Positions 44,027 to 52,388 of a stretch of 64,000 bases of DNA are shown piece by piece. Origin of the DNA: Armillaria gallica. Taxonomy: Eukaryota > Basidiomycota > Agaricomycetes > Agaricales > Physalacriaceae. The notes below the pieces were generated by a model. It saw only the letters and a program-made list of their open reading frames with translations, searched no databases and was not told the origin of the DNA. Location: assembly GCA_037576215.1 (NCBI GenBank), contig JBANDB010000019.1:441501-505500 (forward strand), in the 5' to 3' direction. Made by a program: the position numbers and the translations under genes. Numbering within the stretch: position 1 is the stretch's first letter; each line of letters starts with the position of its first letter.

Positions 44027-46048
44027 ATGTCCTACCAACCAGACCAGCCAACAGGATCTCCTGACCCTAGGTTCGGAGATGAAACGGTAGTAATCAACGA
44101 GGGAGGAAAATCCTCCATGCAAGAGCTATGGGATGAATACAACCTAGCCCAACAAATAGAAGGAGCCGGGAGCGAACCTCACCCGTCGACGGCGTATCGC
44201 GTTCAGTACTATGGGGAGTACGAATTACAAGCCGCGGACGTTCTGGGACGAGAATACGATCGGTTCACGAATCATCCCTGTTATACGCTACGACCAGAAC
44301 TACTGGAGACCATTAAAATCACCATCATGGAGCTACAAATGACATTAGCAGTGGCAGCTGGTATGATTCCACACCGACTTCAATGGTTCCAGGTAGACCC
44401 ACGAAACATATTCCTGGATATCCTCAACGGGACGGACAACGTTCGCCTTCTCAACGCAGCCTGGAAAGGGTTATCAGGTCGACTACGAAGAGGGCATCGT
44501 TTCGTCGTCAAATACGTCAATGAATTTGAACGAAGAATCCGAGTTCCATCTCCAGTCTCTACTGTCATTGGAGCATACGACGATTGGAGAATGGAAATGG
44601 AACCGGAAGACAGGTTACGCCACGCATTGGAAACCATTCCGTCGCATCGCCGAGAACTTACTCTCGCAGGAAAGTCTAATCTAGTTGCGGGGGAAAAAAG
44701 GTGGGAAAAGATAGTCCCCTGGTTCGGCAGCTTAAGAGACGCATTTGACTTCGGGGCACGCCAGGATTCAGATGCGGGCGAAAGTTCAAAGGTAAGATTA
44801 GGCGAGTCTAACAAGGAACAAAAATCACGAGGTAAGTACACTCATCCTGATTATCAACCTCCCTCCTCAGTATCCGCCATCCTCAGGGCATCGACCTTCA
44901 CAGAAGGTGCCTCTAACTTTGAAGCCCCGGCTACCTCTTCAACGACTCCCTTATCTATGGGATCAAATGTTCCTTTTAAATCAACAAAGAGCTCTTTCTT
45001 CAAACCGTCAGGGACAATAGAAGACTCTGAATCACCACGGAGCATTAGCGAGGTATTCAAGGACCGAATAAAACACTCACAGAGAAACGCCGAACCTAGC
45101 ATAACAGAGGAAGAGGAAGTAGATGAATCCACTCTCCAAACACCTAGAAATAAGGGTAAGGAAAGGGAGTTGGAACCCGACTTCGAAGAAGGAGATAGCG
45201 AGGCCACGGTACGAAGAGAGCTCCTTGAAGACGACGAGCTCGAATACATAGACGAGGAATTGGAATATGTAGACTGGATATCAGGTAGGTCGAGAGGAAG
45301 CTCCTCTCGAAGTCAGACACGCTCCGAGCGCCCTAACTCGGAATCATCTAACAAAGCTGATCAACACGGAGGATCTAGCTCTACAGGAACAACTCACCGA
45401 GACGGTCATTCACCCCCATCATCCCCTCGAGCTATCCCGCTGCCCTCATCGCGCAATTCTTCACGATCATCAGCTCGAAATATTCCTCTCCCGTCATCTC
45501 ACCATTCTTCACGGTCATCAGCTCGAAATGTCCCTCTTATGTCGTCTCGCGAGTCCCAACGATCACCGAGCGAAATCTCTCCTCACCCTCTGTCCCCTCG
45601 CTCGACAAGGTCATCCCCGTCAACGAGAGAAGTCCTTACACACAGGATGGAGCCGTCTCGATTCTTCGTCTCGAATGCGAATTCGACTCCTTCCTCATCC
45701 CGTCGAAACTTTCGTCGATCACCACAGGACTTGTCGATGCCTCCCCTGGTGTCACCTCCTCCTCCATACCCTCGCGCTAGGACAGCAACGCCCATAATAT
45801 CCTTAACGGACCTGTCATCAGGTTTTTCTTCAAGAAGGAGTAGTTCGTCAGGCTCTTTCGCGAACCTGTTCACGCAAGGAGGCTCGGCTGCACCACCGCG
45901 GGGTCCTCAGAATGACGCGCCATCGGATCCTAGTAGCCAGTCATTCTCTAGTTCGAGTTCAAGAAACTCAAGAAGCACCTCTGCGAGCGGCCATCGCAAC
46001 GAACCTCTGTCTGACAATGGTATGAGACGTAGCTCTCGAACTTTGTGA
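44027..46048 (+). CDS. Gypsy ORF1: N-terminal Gag-region protein up to the first TGA (673 aa)
   Basis: The first ATG after the LTR, 88 bp downstream, opens the long frame shared by all of gag-pol. Residues 1-270 are a folded-looking, charged domain (for example LQWFQVDPRNIFLDILNG and AYDDWRMEMEPEDRLRHALE) of no recognised family. About 280-450 is acidic. About 420-670 is Ser/Arg-rich and includes three imperfect copies of an about 19-residue unit with core AR-(N/A)-(I/V)-PLPSS-x2-SSRSS (45425-45545). TGA at 46046-46048 is followed in the same frame by 34 codons and then the Met of ORF2. Whether the stop is a decay lesion or a suppressed codon is open; the next base is C, a context known to favour readthrough in other fungi. 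Confidence 0.85.
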   Translation: MSYQPDQPTGSPDPRFGDETVVINEGGKSSMQELWDEYNLAQQIEGAGSEPHPSTAYRVQYYGEYELQAADVLGREYDRFTNHPCYTLRPELLETIKITIMELQMTLAVAAGMIPHRLQWFQVDPRNIFLDILNGTDNVRLLNAAWKGLSGRLRRGHRFVVKYVNEFERRIRVPSPVSTVIGAYDDWRMEMEPEDRLRHALETIPSHRRELTLAGKSNLVAGEKRWEKIVPWFGSLRDAFDFGARQDSDAGESSKVRLGESNKEQKSRGKYTHPDYQPPSSVSAILRASTFTEGASNFEAPATSSTTPLSMGSNVPFKSTKSSFFKPSGTIEDSESPRSISEVFKDRIKHSQRNAEPSITEEEEVDESTLQTPRNKGKERELEPDFEEGDSEATVRRELLEDDELEYIDEELEYVDWISGRSRGSSSRSQTRSERPNSESSNKADQHGGSSSTGTTHRDGHSPPSSPRAIPLPSSRNSSRSSARNIPLPSSHHSSRSSARNVPLMSSRESQRSPSEISPHPLSPRSTRSSPSTREVLTHRMEPSRFFVSNANSTPSSSRRNFRRSPQDLSMPPLVSPPPPYPRARTATPIISLTDLSSGFSSRRSSSSGSFANLFTQGGSAAPPRGPQNDAPSDPSSQSFSSSSSRNSRSTSASGHRNEPLSDNGMRRSSRTL

Positions 46049-46150
46049 CCCGAATTATCGCGGCACACCCCTCCAAACTCTCCCCCTCCCTCAGACCCTT
46101 CCTCCAGTTCATCTTCGGAATCGAGTTCGTCATCCAGCAAGTCTTCAGAC

Positions 46151-48607
46151 ATGGAGCGAGAGCCAGAGTCGAGGGGAAGAAGGGGCTCGCCGGGCCCGAG
46201 AGGCAAAAGAGGTAATAGAGGCGAACAAGGCAGAATGGGTCCTAGAGGAAGACGTGGCGACCGAGGCTCGCCCGGCCCGCCAGGAGGTTCCGGTCCACCC
46301 GGTCCGCCGGGCCCTCCCGGGAACGGTAACGGTAATAGGCCCCCTAATGACCCATCAGCGCCAATAATAAAAGGCGAATTGAAGCCTGAACACCTCCCAA
46401 CTTGGGACGGAAACCCATATACGGCGATACCCTATTTTTGGAAAGTAATGCACCTCTCCAGTCTTGGAGGAAGGATGCCCGAATACTTGGGGCAATGGTT
46501 ATGGAAAGGCCTCAAAGAGGAGTCGGACGTGTACACCTGGTTTTCCACCTTAGCCACTACGGATCAAGAGTACATGCGAGAGAATGTTATTAATTTTCTC
46601 ACAGTTATTAAAGATGACTTCTTAGGCGATCAATGGCAAGTTTTGATGAACGATGTGTTTGAAGCCCAAAGGTTCCGACAGAGAGGCCATGAAAACGAGT
46701 CTCCTCAAGGTTTCATCACTCGCCGAACAATGTACACCCGCATGCTTACCCAAGTAACGGACAGGGGCGCAATGGAAGTTAATATCATTATGCGGAAGGC
46801 ACCAATAGCTTGGCGTCTGATATTGAATATGTCCACTATATCCTCAACGAAACAACTCCTGGCTCGTGTAATCGAGCACAGTAAAGCATTAGTGCACGCA
46901 GCAACTCGGAGCGATGCAAATTCGCGCATAAACACAGGCAATCTGATAAGTGCTTTATGGAACATCGGCATCGAACCGCCAAAGTGCTCTCGATTCTCAA
47001 CTCCGAAAACGGCCAACATAGCTTCAAATGCCGGTGATGAAGACCCGGCAGAAGGAGAGGGGATCGATCTTTACGAGATACTTGGAGAATCAGTAGAAGA
47101 CTCGGATCTGTCGGGAAGCTTACTGAAATTGGCTTACCAAGTCTTAAAAAGGAGGCAGAGGCCTCTGCCAAAGCAGTATTACTTCCCTATGAGTAACAAA
47201 GAAACAAAGTTGGGAAAACCACCTCCTTCCCCTTGCAAAGTTTGCAGCAGTGCAAAACACTGGGACAAGGAATGTCCCTATTGGGACCAATATCTAGACA
47301 AAATGAGGAAGAAAACCGCTCAGATTGCAGCCCTGCAAATCAGTGCTGATGCCGATCCAGAAGACGCCTACCACGCGGCCTATCAGACGCTAGTTGTAGA
47401 ACAACAAGTCGAAACCGAGTTAGGACCAAGCAAGGATAACTCCGAAGATCCGGATTTTCCTAAGGCGTCTCGAACCGAAACGGAAGCTATACGGCTCCGA
47501 ATCGCAGAGAGTAAGTCCGCAAACTTCCACGAAAAAGCTGAAACATACGAACTAGGATCGAGGGAGGAAACCAAGGAGGTCCTCTCCGTAAACCGTAACT
47601 ATATCTTAGAAGAAATCATAGATGAAGAAAATGAACAATCAATCATAGAAGCTTGCCCGATATCCTCGTTACCTCCTCCCTCGGAAGTCAAGCCCACTCG
47701 ATTAATTCCTAAAAGGAGAACGAAGGAAGGAGAATCTGCAGCCGGGATATCGGTACTGGCTATTGAAGGCTGGGTAGGCAGCCTTCGCAACAATAAGACT
47801 TACCTTCGGCATGACTCATGTGCGGATATTTCTTTGATATCCGAAGACTTTTACAACTCCCTAAAAGATGCTCCAGCAATCAAAACAGGAATGAAATTAA
47901 ATCTATGGCAACTTACAGACAAAAACACCAAATTAAGGGGATTCGTACGCTTGCCAATTCTGACGCTCTCAGAAACAGGAGAATTCCTGGAAACAGAAGT
48001 GGAGGCCTACGTAGTACCCGGCATGTCAGTCCCCATACTCTTGGGGGAAGACTATCAACTAAACTACGAACTCACCGTAAGGAGGGATGTGAGCGAAGGT
48101 ACTACCATCAGTTACGGACACGACGATCAAAGGGTAATAAAAGCGATCCGGGTGGACAAGAATGACGAGTTCGGACGACTCCGAGCCAGCGTGCAAGCAT
48201 TGCAAAGTTTCCTGAAAGCTAAAGACCATCGAAGGAGGAAAAATAAACGAGCCAGGAAACGGAAGAATGAGGCCGAAGAAGAAATAGTTGTGCGAGCCAC
48301 AGAAGACACAAGAATAGCACCGCATCATTCGCACAACGTGAGAGTCAATGGACCTTTCGATCAGGAACACGACTGGTTTGTGGAACGAAATTTAGTACCC
48401 GACTCGGCCACTTCCTTCCTAGCTATACCAAACGTCATCATTAGCTCGGCAGACCCTCGAATTCCAGTTGCTAATCCCACCTCTATTCCCCGAATGATAA
48501 GAAAAGGTGATATCCTAGGAATAGCTCGGAAGGCTAACGAATACCTAGATAAGGTCACGGATGCAAGTCAGAAGGAGATGACGCAGAAGACGGCTATGTT
48601 TATATGA
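46151..48607 (+). CDS. Gypsy ORF2: collagen-like Gag, zinc knuckle and protease up to the second TGA (818 aa)
   Basis: Same frame as ORF1. Residues about 9-58 are Gly-X-Y repeats (GSPGPPGGSGPPGPPGPPG), a feature of several basidiomycete Gypsy Gags. The Gag core follows (LPTWDGNPYTAIPYFWKVM, about 80-270). The CCHC knuckle is C362-X2-C365-X4-H370-X4-C375. The retropepsin-like protease motif is DSCADISLI starting at D555, with the LLGEDYQL flap-side segment about 90 residues later. DSC rather than DSG/DTG is notable, though I recall it in related basidiomycete elements. TGA 48605-48607 ends the ORF; the frame then continues with KLVDPEA. Confidence 0.88.
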   Translation: MEREPESRGRRGSPGPRGKRGNRGEQGRMGPRGRRGDRGSPGPPGGSGPPGPPGPPGNGNGNRPPNDPSAPIIKGELKPEHLPTWDGNPYTAIPYFWKVMHLSSLGGRMPEYLGQWLWKGLKEESDVYTWFSTLATTDQEYMRENVINFLTVIKDDFLGDQWQVLMNDVFEAQRFRQRGHENESPQGFITRRTMYTRMLTQVTDRGAMEVNIIMRKAPIAWRLILNMSTISSTKQLLARVIEHSKALVHAATRSDANSRINTGNLISALWNIGIEPPKCSRFSTPKTANIASNAGDEDPAEGEGIDLYEILGESVEDSDLSGSLLKLAYQVLKRRQRPLPKQYYFPMSNKETKLGKPPPSPCKVCSSAKHWDKECPYWDQYLDKMRKKTAQIAALQISADADPEDAYHAAYQTLVVEQQVETELGPSKDNSEDPDFPKASRTETEAIRLRIAESKSANFHEKAETYELGSREETKEVLSVNRNYILEEIIDEENEQSIIEACPISSLPPPSEVKPTRLIPKRRTKEGESAAGISVLAIEGWVGSLRNNKTYLRHDSCADISLISEDFYNSLKDAPAIKTGMKLNLWQLTDKNTKLRGFVRLPILTLSETGEFLETEVEAYVVPGMSVPILLGEDYQLNYELTVRRDVSEGTTISYGHDDQRVIKAIRVDKNDEFGRLRASVQALQSFLKAKDHRRRKNKRARKRKNEAEEEIVVRATEDTRIAPHHSHNVRVNGPFDQEHDWFVERNLVPDSATSFLAIPNVIISSADPRIPVANPTSIPRMIRKGDILGIARKANEYLDKVTDASQKEMTQKTAMFI

Positions 48608-48679
48608 AAACTAGTCGACCCGGAAGCAGCAGCCGAAGAAAGTGAGTCGGAGGAAGAATATGGACCGAAAACTGCGGCT

Positions 48680-49036
48680 ATGCCTGATCTAGAAACGTAC
48701 TCGTCAGAAGACTTACGAGAACTCTTAGATGTCGGAGACTTACCAAACGACTTGGCGACCGAAGCCTGGGAAATGCTTGAAAAGCACAAATTGGCTTTTG
48801 GGTTTGATGGTCGTCTCGGAAATCACCCTACCAAAGCACGAATCAGAACAAAAGAAGAAGCACAGCCTATCAGTTTACCAATGTACGCCTCGTCTCCAGC
48901 TAAGAGGCAGGTTATTGATCAACAAATAGACCTATGGTATCAGCAGGGAATTATAGAACCATCAAAGAGCCCATGGGGAGCTCCAGTCGTAATCGCATAT
49001 AGGAACGGGAAACCACGTTTTTGCGTGGACTACTGA
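48680..49036 (+). CDS. Gypsy Pol fragment: start of reverse transcriptase up to the third TGA
   Basis: Same frame as the flanking ORFs; 118 codons. It contains the RT N-terminal motif IEPSKSPWGAPVVIAYRNGK followed by PRFCVDY. The next codon is TGA (49034-49036), in the place of the near-invariant Arg of the FCVDYRKLN motif, and KLNAVT follows immediately in frame. A CGA-to-TGA transition is a simple explanation. This is not an independent gene. Confidence 0.9.
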   Translation: MPDLETYSSEDLRELLDVGDLPNDLATEAWEMLEKHKLAFGFDGRLGNHPTKARIRTKEEAQPISLPMYASSPAKRQVIDQQIDLWYQQGIIEPSKSPWGAPVVIAYRNGKPRFCVDY

Positions 49037-49117
49037 AAACTCAACGCAGTAACTATCCCCGATGAGTTCCCAATTCCGAGGCAGACAGACATACTTGCAG
49101 CTCTATCCGGAGCGCAA

Positions 49118-52100
49118 GTGCTATCAAGTTTGGATGCCTTGTCAGGGTTCATCCAGCTAAGTTTACATGAGGACGATATGGAAAAAACAGCTTTTAGATC
49201 TCACCACGGGTTATTTCAATTTCGCAGAATGCCATTTGGACTTCGAAACGGGCCCTCGATCTTTCAAAGAGTAATGCAGAATATTCTTGCGCCTTATCTG
49301 TGGCTGTTTGCTCTCGTATATATCGATGACATTGTCATATACTCGAGGACTTTCAAGGATCACATTAGCCACTTGGACAAGGTACTTACCGCAGTCAAGG
49401 AAAGCGGAATTACCCTATCCCCAACAAAGTGTCATTTTTTTTACTCGTCCATTCTCCTGCTTGGACACAAGGTGTCAAGGCTAGGACTATCTACACACAA
49501 TGAGAAAGTGAAAGCAATCTTGGAACTAACCCGACCTACCAAAGTTTCGGAGCTGCAAACTTTCATTGGGATGGTCGTTTACTTCCAGAATTTTATTCCA
49601 TTCTTCGCGGATCGAATGACGCCACTCTTTGATCTATTGAAGAAAGGAGTAAAGTGGGACTGGGACGAGATTCACGAAAACGCATGGGATTCAGCGAAAA
49701 AAGCGTTACGAGAAGCACCCATACTAGGACACCCAGTGGACGGACTACCCTATCGTCTCTATACAGATGCATCGGACGAAGCATGCGGCTGCACCCTACA
49801 ACAGGTACAGAAAATCAAGATTAAAGACTTGGAGGGTACGAAAGCTTACGACGTACTAAAGAAAGCTTGGGAAAACAAAGAACCTCCGCCACGACTACAC
49901 AACAAAATAAACACGAAGACGGAGCATCACGATTACTTACAAGAGTGGGCCTCGGAATTTGAAGAAACTGACGTATGGACTGAACGCATGATTGGCTACT
50001 ATTCTCGGCGCTTCAAAAGAGCGGAAACAAGATATTCCGCTACAGAACAAGAAGCCCTTGCCGCAAAGGAAGGATTGATACGCTTTCAACCTTTCATAGA
50101 AGGAGTGAAAACAGTCCTAGTCACCGACCACGCGGCATTACAGTGGGCGAAAACATACGAAAATTCGAATCGCCGGCTGGCTGCATGGGGAACAGTCTTT
50201 TCAGCCTTTGCTCCGTTTCTGGAAATAGTCCATCGGCCGGGGCGAAAGCGCTCGAACGTAGACCCATTATCTAGACTACCTCGAGTGCCGCCAAGTCATA
50301 TTTCGCCACAGCAGTCAGAAGAAAGCACTCTGACACCAGATAACAGCCTAATTGAAGCCCAGGAGAACGCCTTGGACAGTCGCCCCGCAACAAGAATAGA
50401 AGCATTGTGGAGTGTTCAGGAAGCGTTCAGAACAGAATTTAGCCATGACTCCAACGTTGGGGGGGAAGACAGCATAAACAATGCCGGAAGGAAGCAAACG
50501 CAGGATCACAGCAGAAATGATGACGGAAAGAGGCGAACGCACAGCCACACGTCAGAAAATGAAACCGAAGATCAAGCATCATCCCTAGAGAAATCGTCAG
50601 AATCATTATGGAACACGTTAAACCAACATCCCCCGGTGATACATATATCCATAAGTAAAGAACTAAGGGATAGCTTTATCTCCAACTATAGCAAGGATAG
50701 GCAATTTTCAACCCCATATCACGAAGCTTCAGAAGCCGAGGATTCAAGATCAACCGGGAAAAGATTTTACAAGGACGAGAATGGGTTGCTATTTTTTATC
50801 AACGCAGATTTTCAACCGCGGCTATGCGTCCCAAAGTCGTTACAACAATCGATTCTTACGGAGGCCCACGAAGCACCTTTGGAAACGGCTCACATGAGCC
50901 CTGATCAGCTGTGGAAGAAATTAACGGCGAAATTTTATTGGAAACGAATGAAAACGGACATACAAGAATTCTGTAGCTCTTGCGACGTTTGTCAAAAAAC
51001 CAAGAATCCCAACTTCAACAACTACGGATTCCTAATCCCTAGTCCCATACCGACTAGACCATATGAATCAGTGTCAATGGATTTTATTATGGATTTACCT
51101 TGGTCAGAAGGATACAATGCGATCTTTGTCACGGTCGATAGACTTTCGAAGCATGCCCAGTTTCTTCCAACCACCACAGGCTTAGACGCAGAGGACTTCG
51201 GTACTCTATTCACGAAAAACGTAATAACTCGCTTTGGACTACCGGCAAGTATCATAGCTGACCGAGACCCAAGATGGACATCAGACTTTTGGAAAGGTAT
51301 TGCTAAATCATTGAAGACCAGAATGGCGTTATCCTCTTCCCATCATCCTCAACACGATGGGCAGACTGAGATCATCAATAGGTTTCTCGAAACAATGCTT
51401 AGAGCCTACGTATCAGAAGACAAATCCTCGTGGGCCGCCTGGCTTCACGTCCTCGAATTTGCGTACAACTCGCACGTAAGTGCGTCCACAGGGTCTACAC
51501 CATTTTCCTTACTACTCGGATTCCAGCCGACATCGCCATTGGACCAGCTATCTCGCATTAGCACTAAGGAATACCGGACTTTAACAAGAGAAGCCTCAAC
51601 CTTCGTGAACGAACTACAAGCACACAGAGAAAGCGCTAGATTAGCTATAGCACGCGCCCAAGAAACTCGAGCCAAGTATTACGACAAGAATCGTAAACCA
51701 TTCCCCGATATGGAAGCGGGATCCTTGGTACTAGTCAATCCTCATAGCCTGGATTGGATGGAATCCCGAGGAAAGGGCGCTAAACTGATCCAAAGATGGA
51801 TTGGCCCTTTCGAAATACTAGAAAAAGTCAATCCAAAAGTCTACCGACTTAGAATGAGTGATAAATATCCTGGTAATCCTGTATTCAACATAGAACATCT
51901 AAAGCCATACAAATCTAGTCCTCCGGAGTTTGAAGCTCGTACAGTCTTACCTGAAACCAGAAATAAAGCGACCCAAGAGGAGTTTGAAATCGAGGGAGTT
52001 GTCGGACATCGATACAAAGGAAGAAGACTAGAATTGCTAGTACGATGGCTCGGTTATGGCCCGCAATTCGACTCGTGGGCTTCCCTTACGGACTTGAAGA

Positions 52101-52147
52101 ACGCGCCAGAAGTGGTACGAGAATATAGACGTGCACATGACGTATAA
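49118..52147 (+). CDS. Gypsy Pol: reverse transcriptase, RNase H, integrase, chromodomain (1009 aa)
   Basis: Continues the gag-pol frame; ATG 49118 is only the first Met after the stop. The RT palm has GLFQFRRMPFGLRNGPSIFQ and YIDD at residues 68-71. RNase H (YTDASDEACGCTL, TEQEALAAKEG, DHAALQW) carries an insertion of about 75 residues. The integrase has an HHCC zinc region (near 585-630) and the core D655, D715, E751 with the canonical X35 spacing. A GPF/Y-like segment (RWIGPFEILEKV) is followed by a C-terminal chromodomain (VRWLGYGPQFDSWASLTDL). All catalytic residues seen are intact. It ends at TAA 52145-52147. Confidence 0.95.
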   Translation: MLSSLDALSGFIQLSLHEDDMEKTAFRSHHGLFQFRRMPFGLRNGPSIFQRVMQNILAPYLWLFALVYIDDIVIYSRTFKDHISHLDKVLTAVKESGITLSPTKCHFFYSSILLLGHKVSRLGLSTHNEKVKAILELTRPTKVSELQTFIGMVVYFQNFIPFFADRMTPLFDLLKKGVKWDWDEIHENAWDSAKKALREAPILGHPVDGLPYRLYTDASDEACGCTLQQVQKIKIKDLEGTKAYDVLKKAWENKEPPPRLHNKINTKTEHHDYLQEWASEFEETDVWTERMIGYYSRRFKRAETRYSATEQEALAAKEGLIRFQPFIEGVKTVLVTDHAALQWAKTYENSNRRLAAWGTVFSAFAPFLEIVHRPGRKRSNVDPLSRLPRVPPSHISPQQSEESTLTPDNSLIEAQENALDSRPATRIEALWSVQEAFRTEFSHDSNVGGEDSINNAGRKQTQDHSRNDDGKRRTHSHTSENETEDQASSLEKSSESLWNTLNQHPPVIHISISKELRDSFISNYSKDRQFSTPYHEASEAEDSRSTGKRFYKDENGLLFFINADFQPRLCVPKSLQQSILTEAHEAPLETAHMSPDQLWKKLTAKFYWKRMKTDIQEFCSSCDVCQKTKNPNFNNYGFLIPSPIPTRPYESVSMDFIMDLPWSEGYNAIFVTVDRLSKHAQFLPTTTGLDAEDFGTLFTKNVITRFGLPASIIADRDPRWTSDFWKGIAKSLKTRMALSSSHHPQHDGQTEIINRFLETMLRAYVSEDKSSWAAWLHVLEFAYNSHVSASTGSTPFSLLLGFQPTSPLDQLSRISTKEYRTLTREASTFVNELQAHRESARLAIARAQETRAKYYDKNRKPFPDMEAGSLVLVNPHSLDWMESRGKGAKLIQRWIGPFEILEKVNPKVYRLRMSDKYPGNPVFNIEHLKPYKSSPPEFEARTVLPETRNKATQEEFEIEGVVGHRYKGRRLELLVRWLGYGPQFDSWASLTDLKNAPEVVREYRRAHDV

Positions 52148-52388
52148 CAAATACTTTTTTTTGATCAACGACGCCACCGATCAATACTGCTTCATTTCGT
52201 GTGTACCAACTTATTTTCGACCCAACACTAACTATGACTAACTCTCGCGGCCGACCCCTTCTTCTTGGAGTCATTTCGAATCATGAGGAAACTACTGGCT
52301 TTTATATAAACAGCAAATCTACTGACACGAATCCTCGACTTCAGGTTTTTCACCCGAATCATATCATTGAACTCTTCATCTTATTGCC
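52148..52388 (+). promoter_or_regulatory. pol-ORF3 spacer with TATA-like box and splice-acceptor-like site
   Basis: The 241-bp spacer contains TATATAA at 52303-52309, 80 bp before the ORF3 start codon, and CTTCAG at about 52339-52344 preceded by a CTAAC-type sequence (about 52238). Either could provide a separate ORF3 mRNA, from its own promoter or by splicing from the LTR transcript. Both are inferred from sequence only. Confidence 0.35.

Noticed and set aside
44380..46206. Antisense ORFs inside the Gypsy gag region (for example 44854-45249 and 45583-45873 minus)
   Set aside because: They are Ser/Arg- and Asp/Glu-rich mirror images of the biased plus-strand coding sequence and have no own signals.
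44027..52147. TGA reassigned to a sense codon in this organism
   Set aside because: The breaks are confined to transposons and pseudogenes, other lesions (frameshifts, TAG) coexist in the pseudogenes, and CpG decay explains the TGA codons more simply. The intact F-box gene ends at TAG, so it does not test the question by itself.
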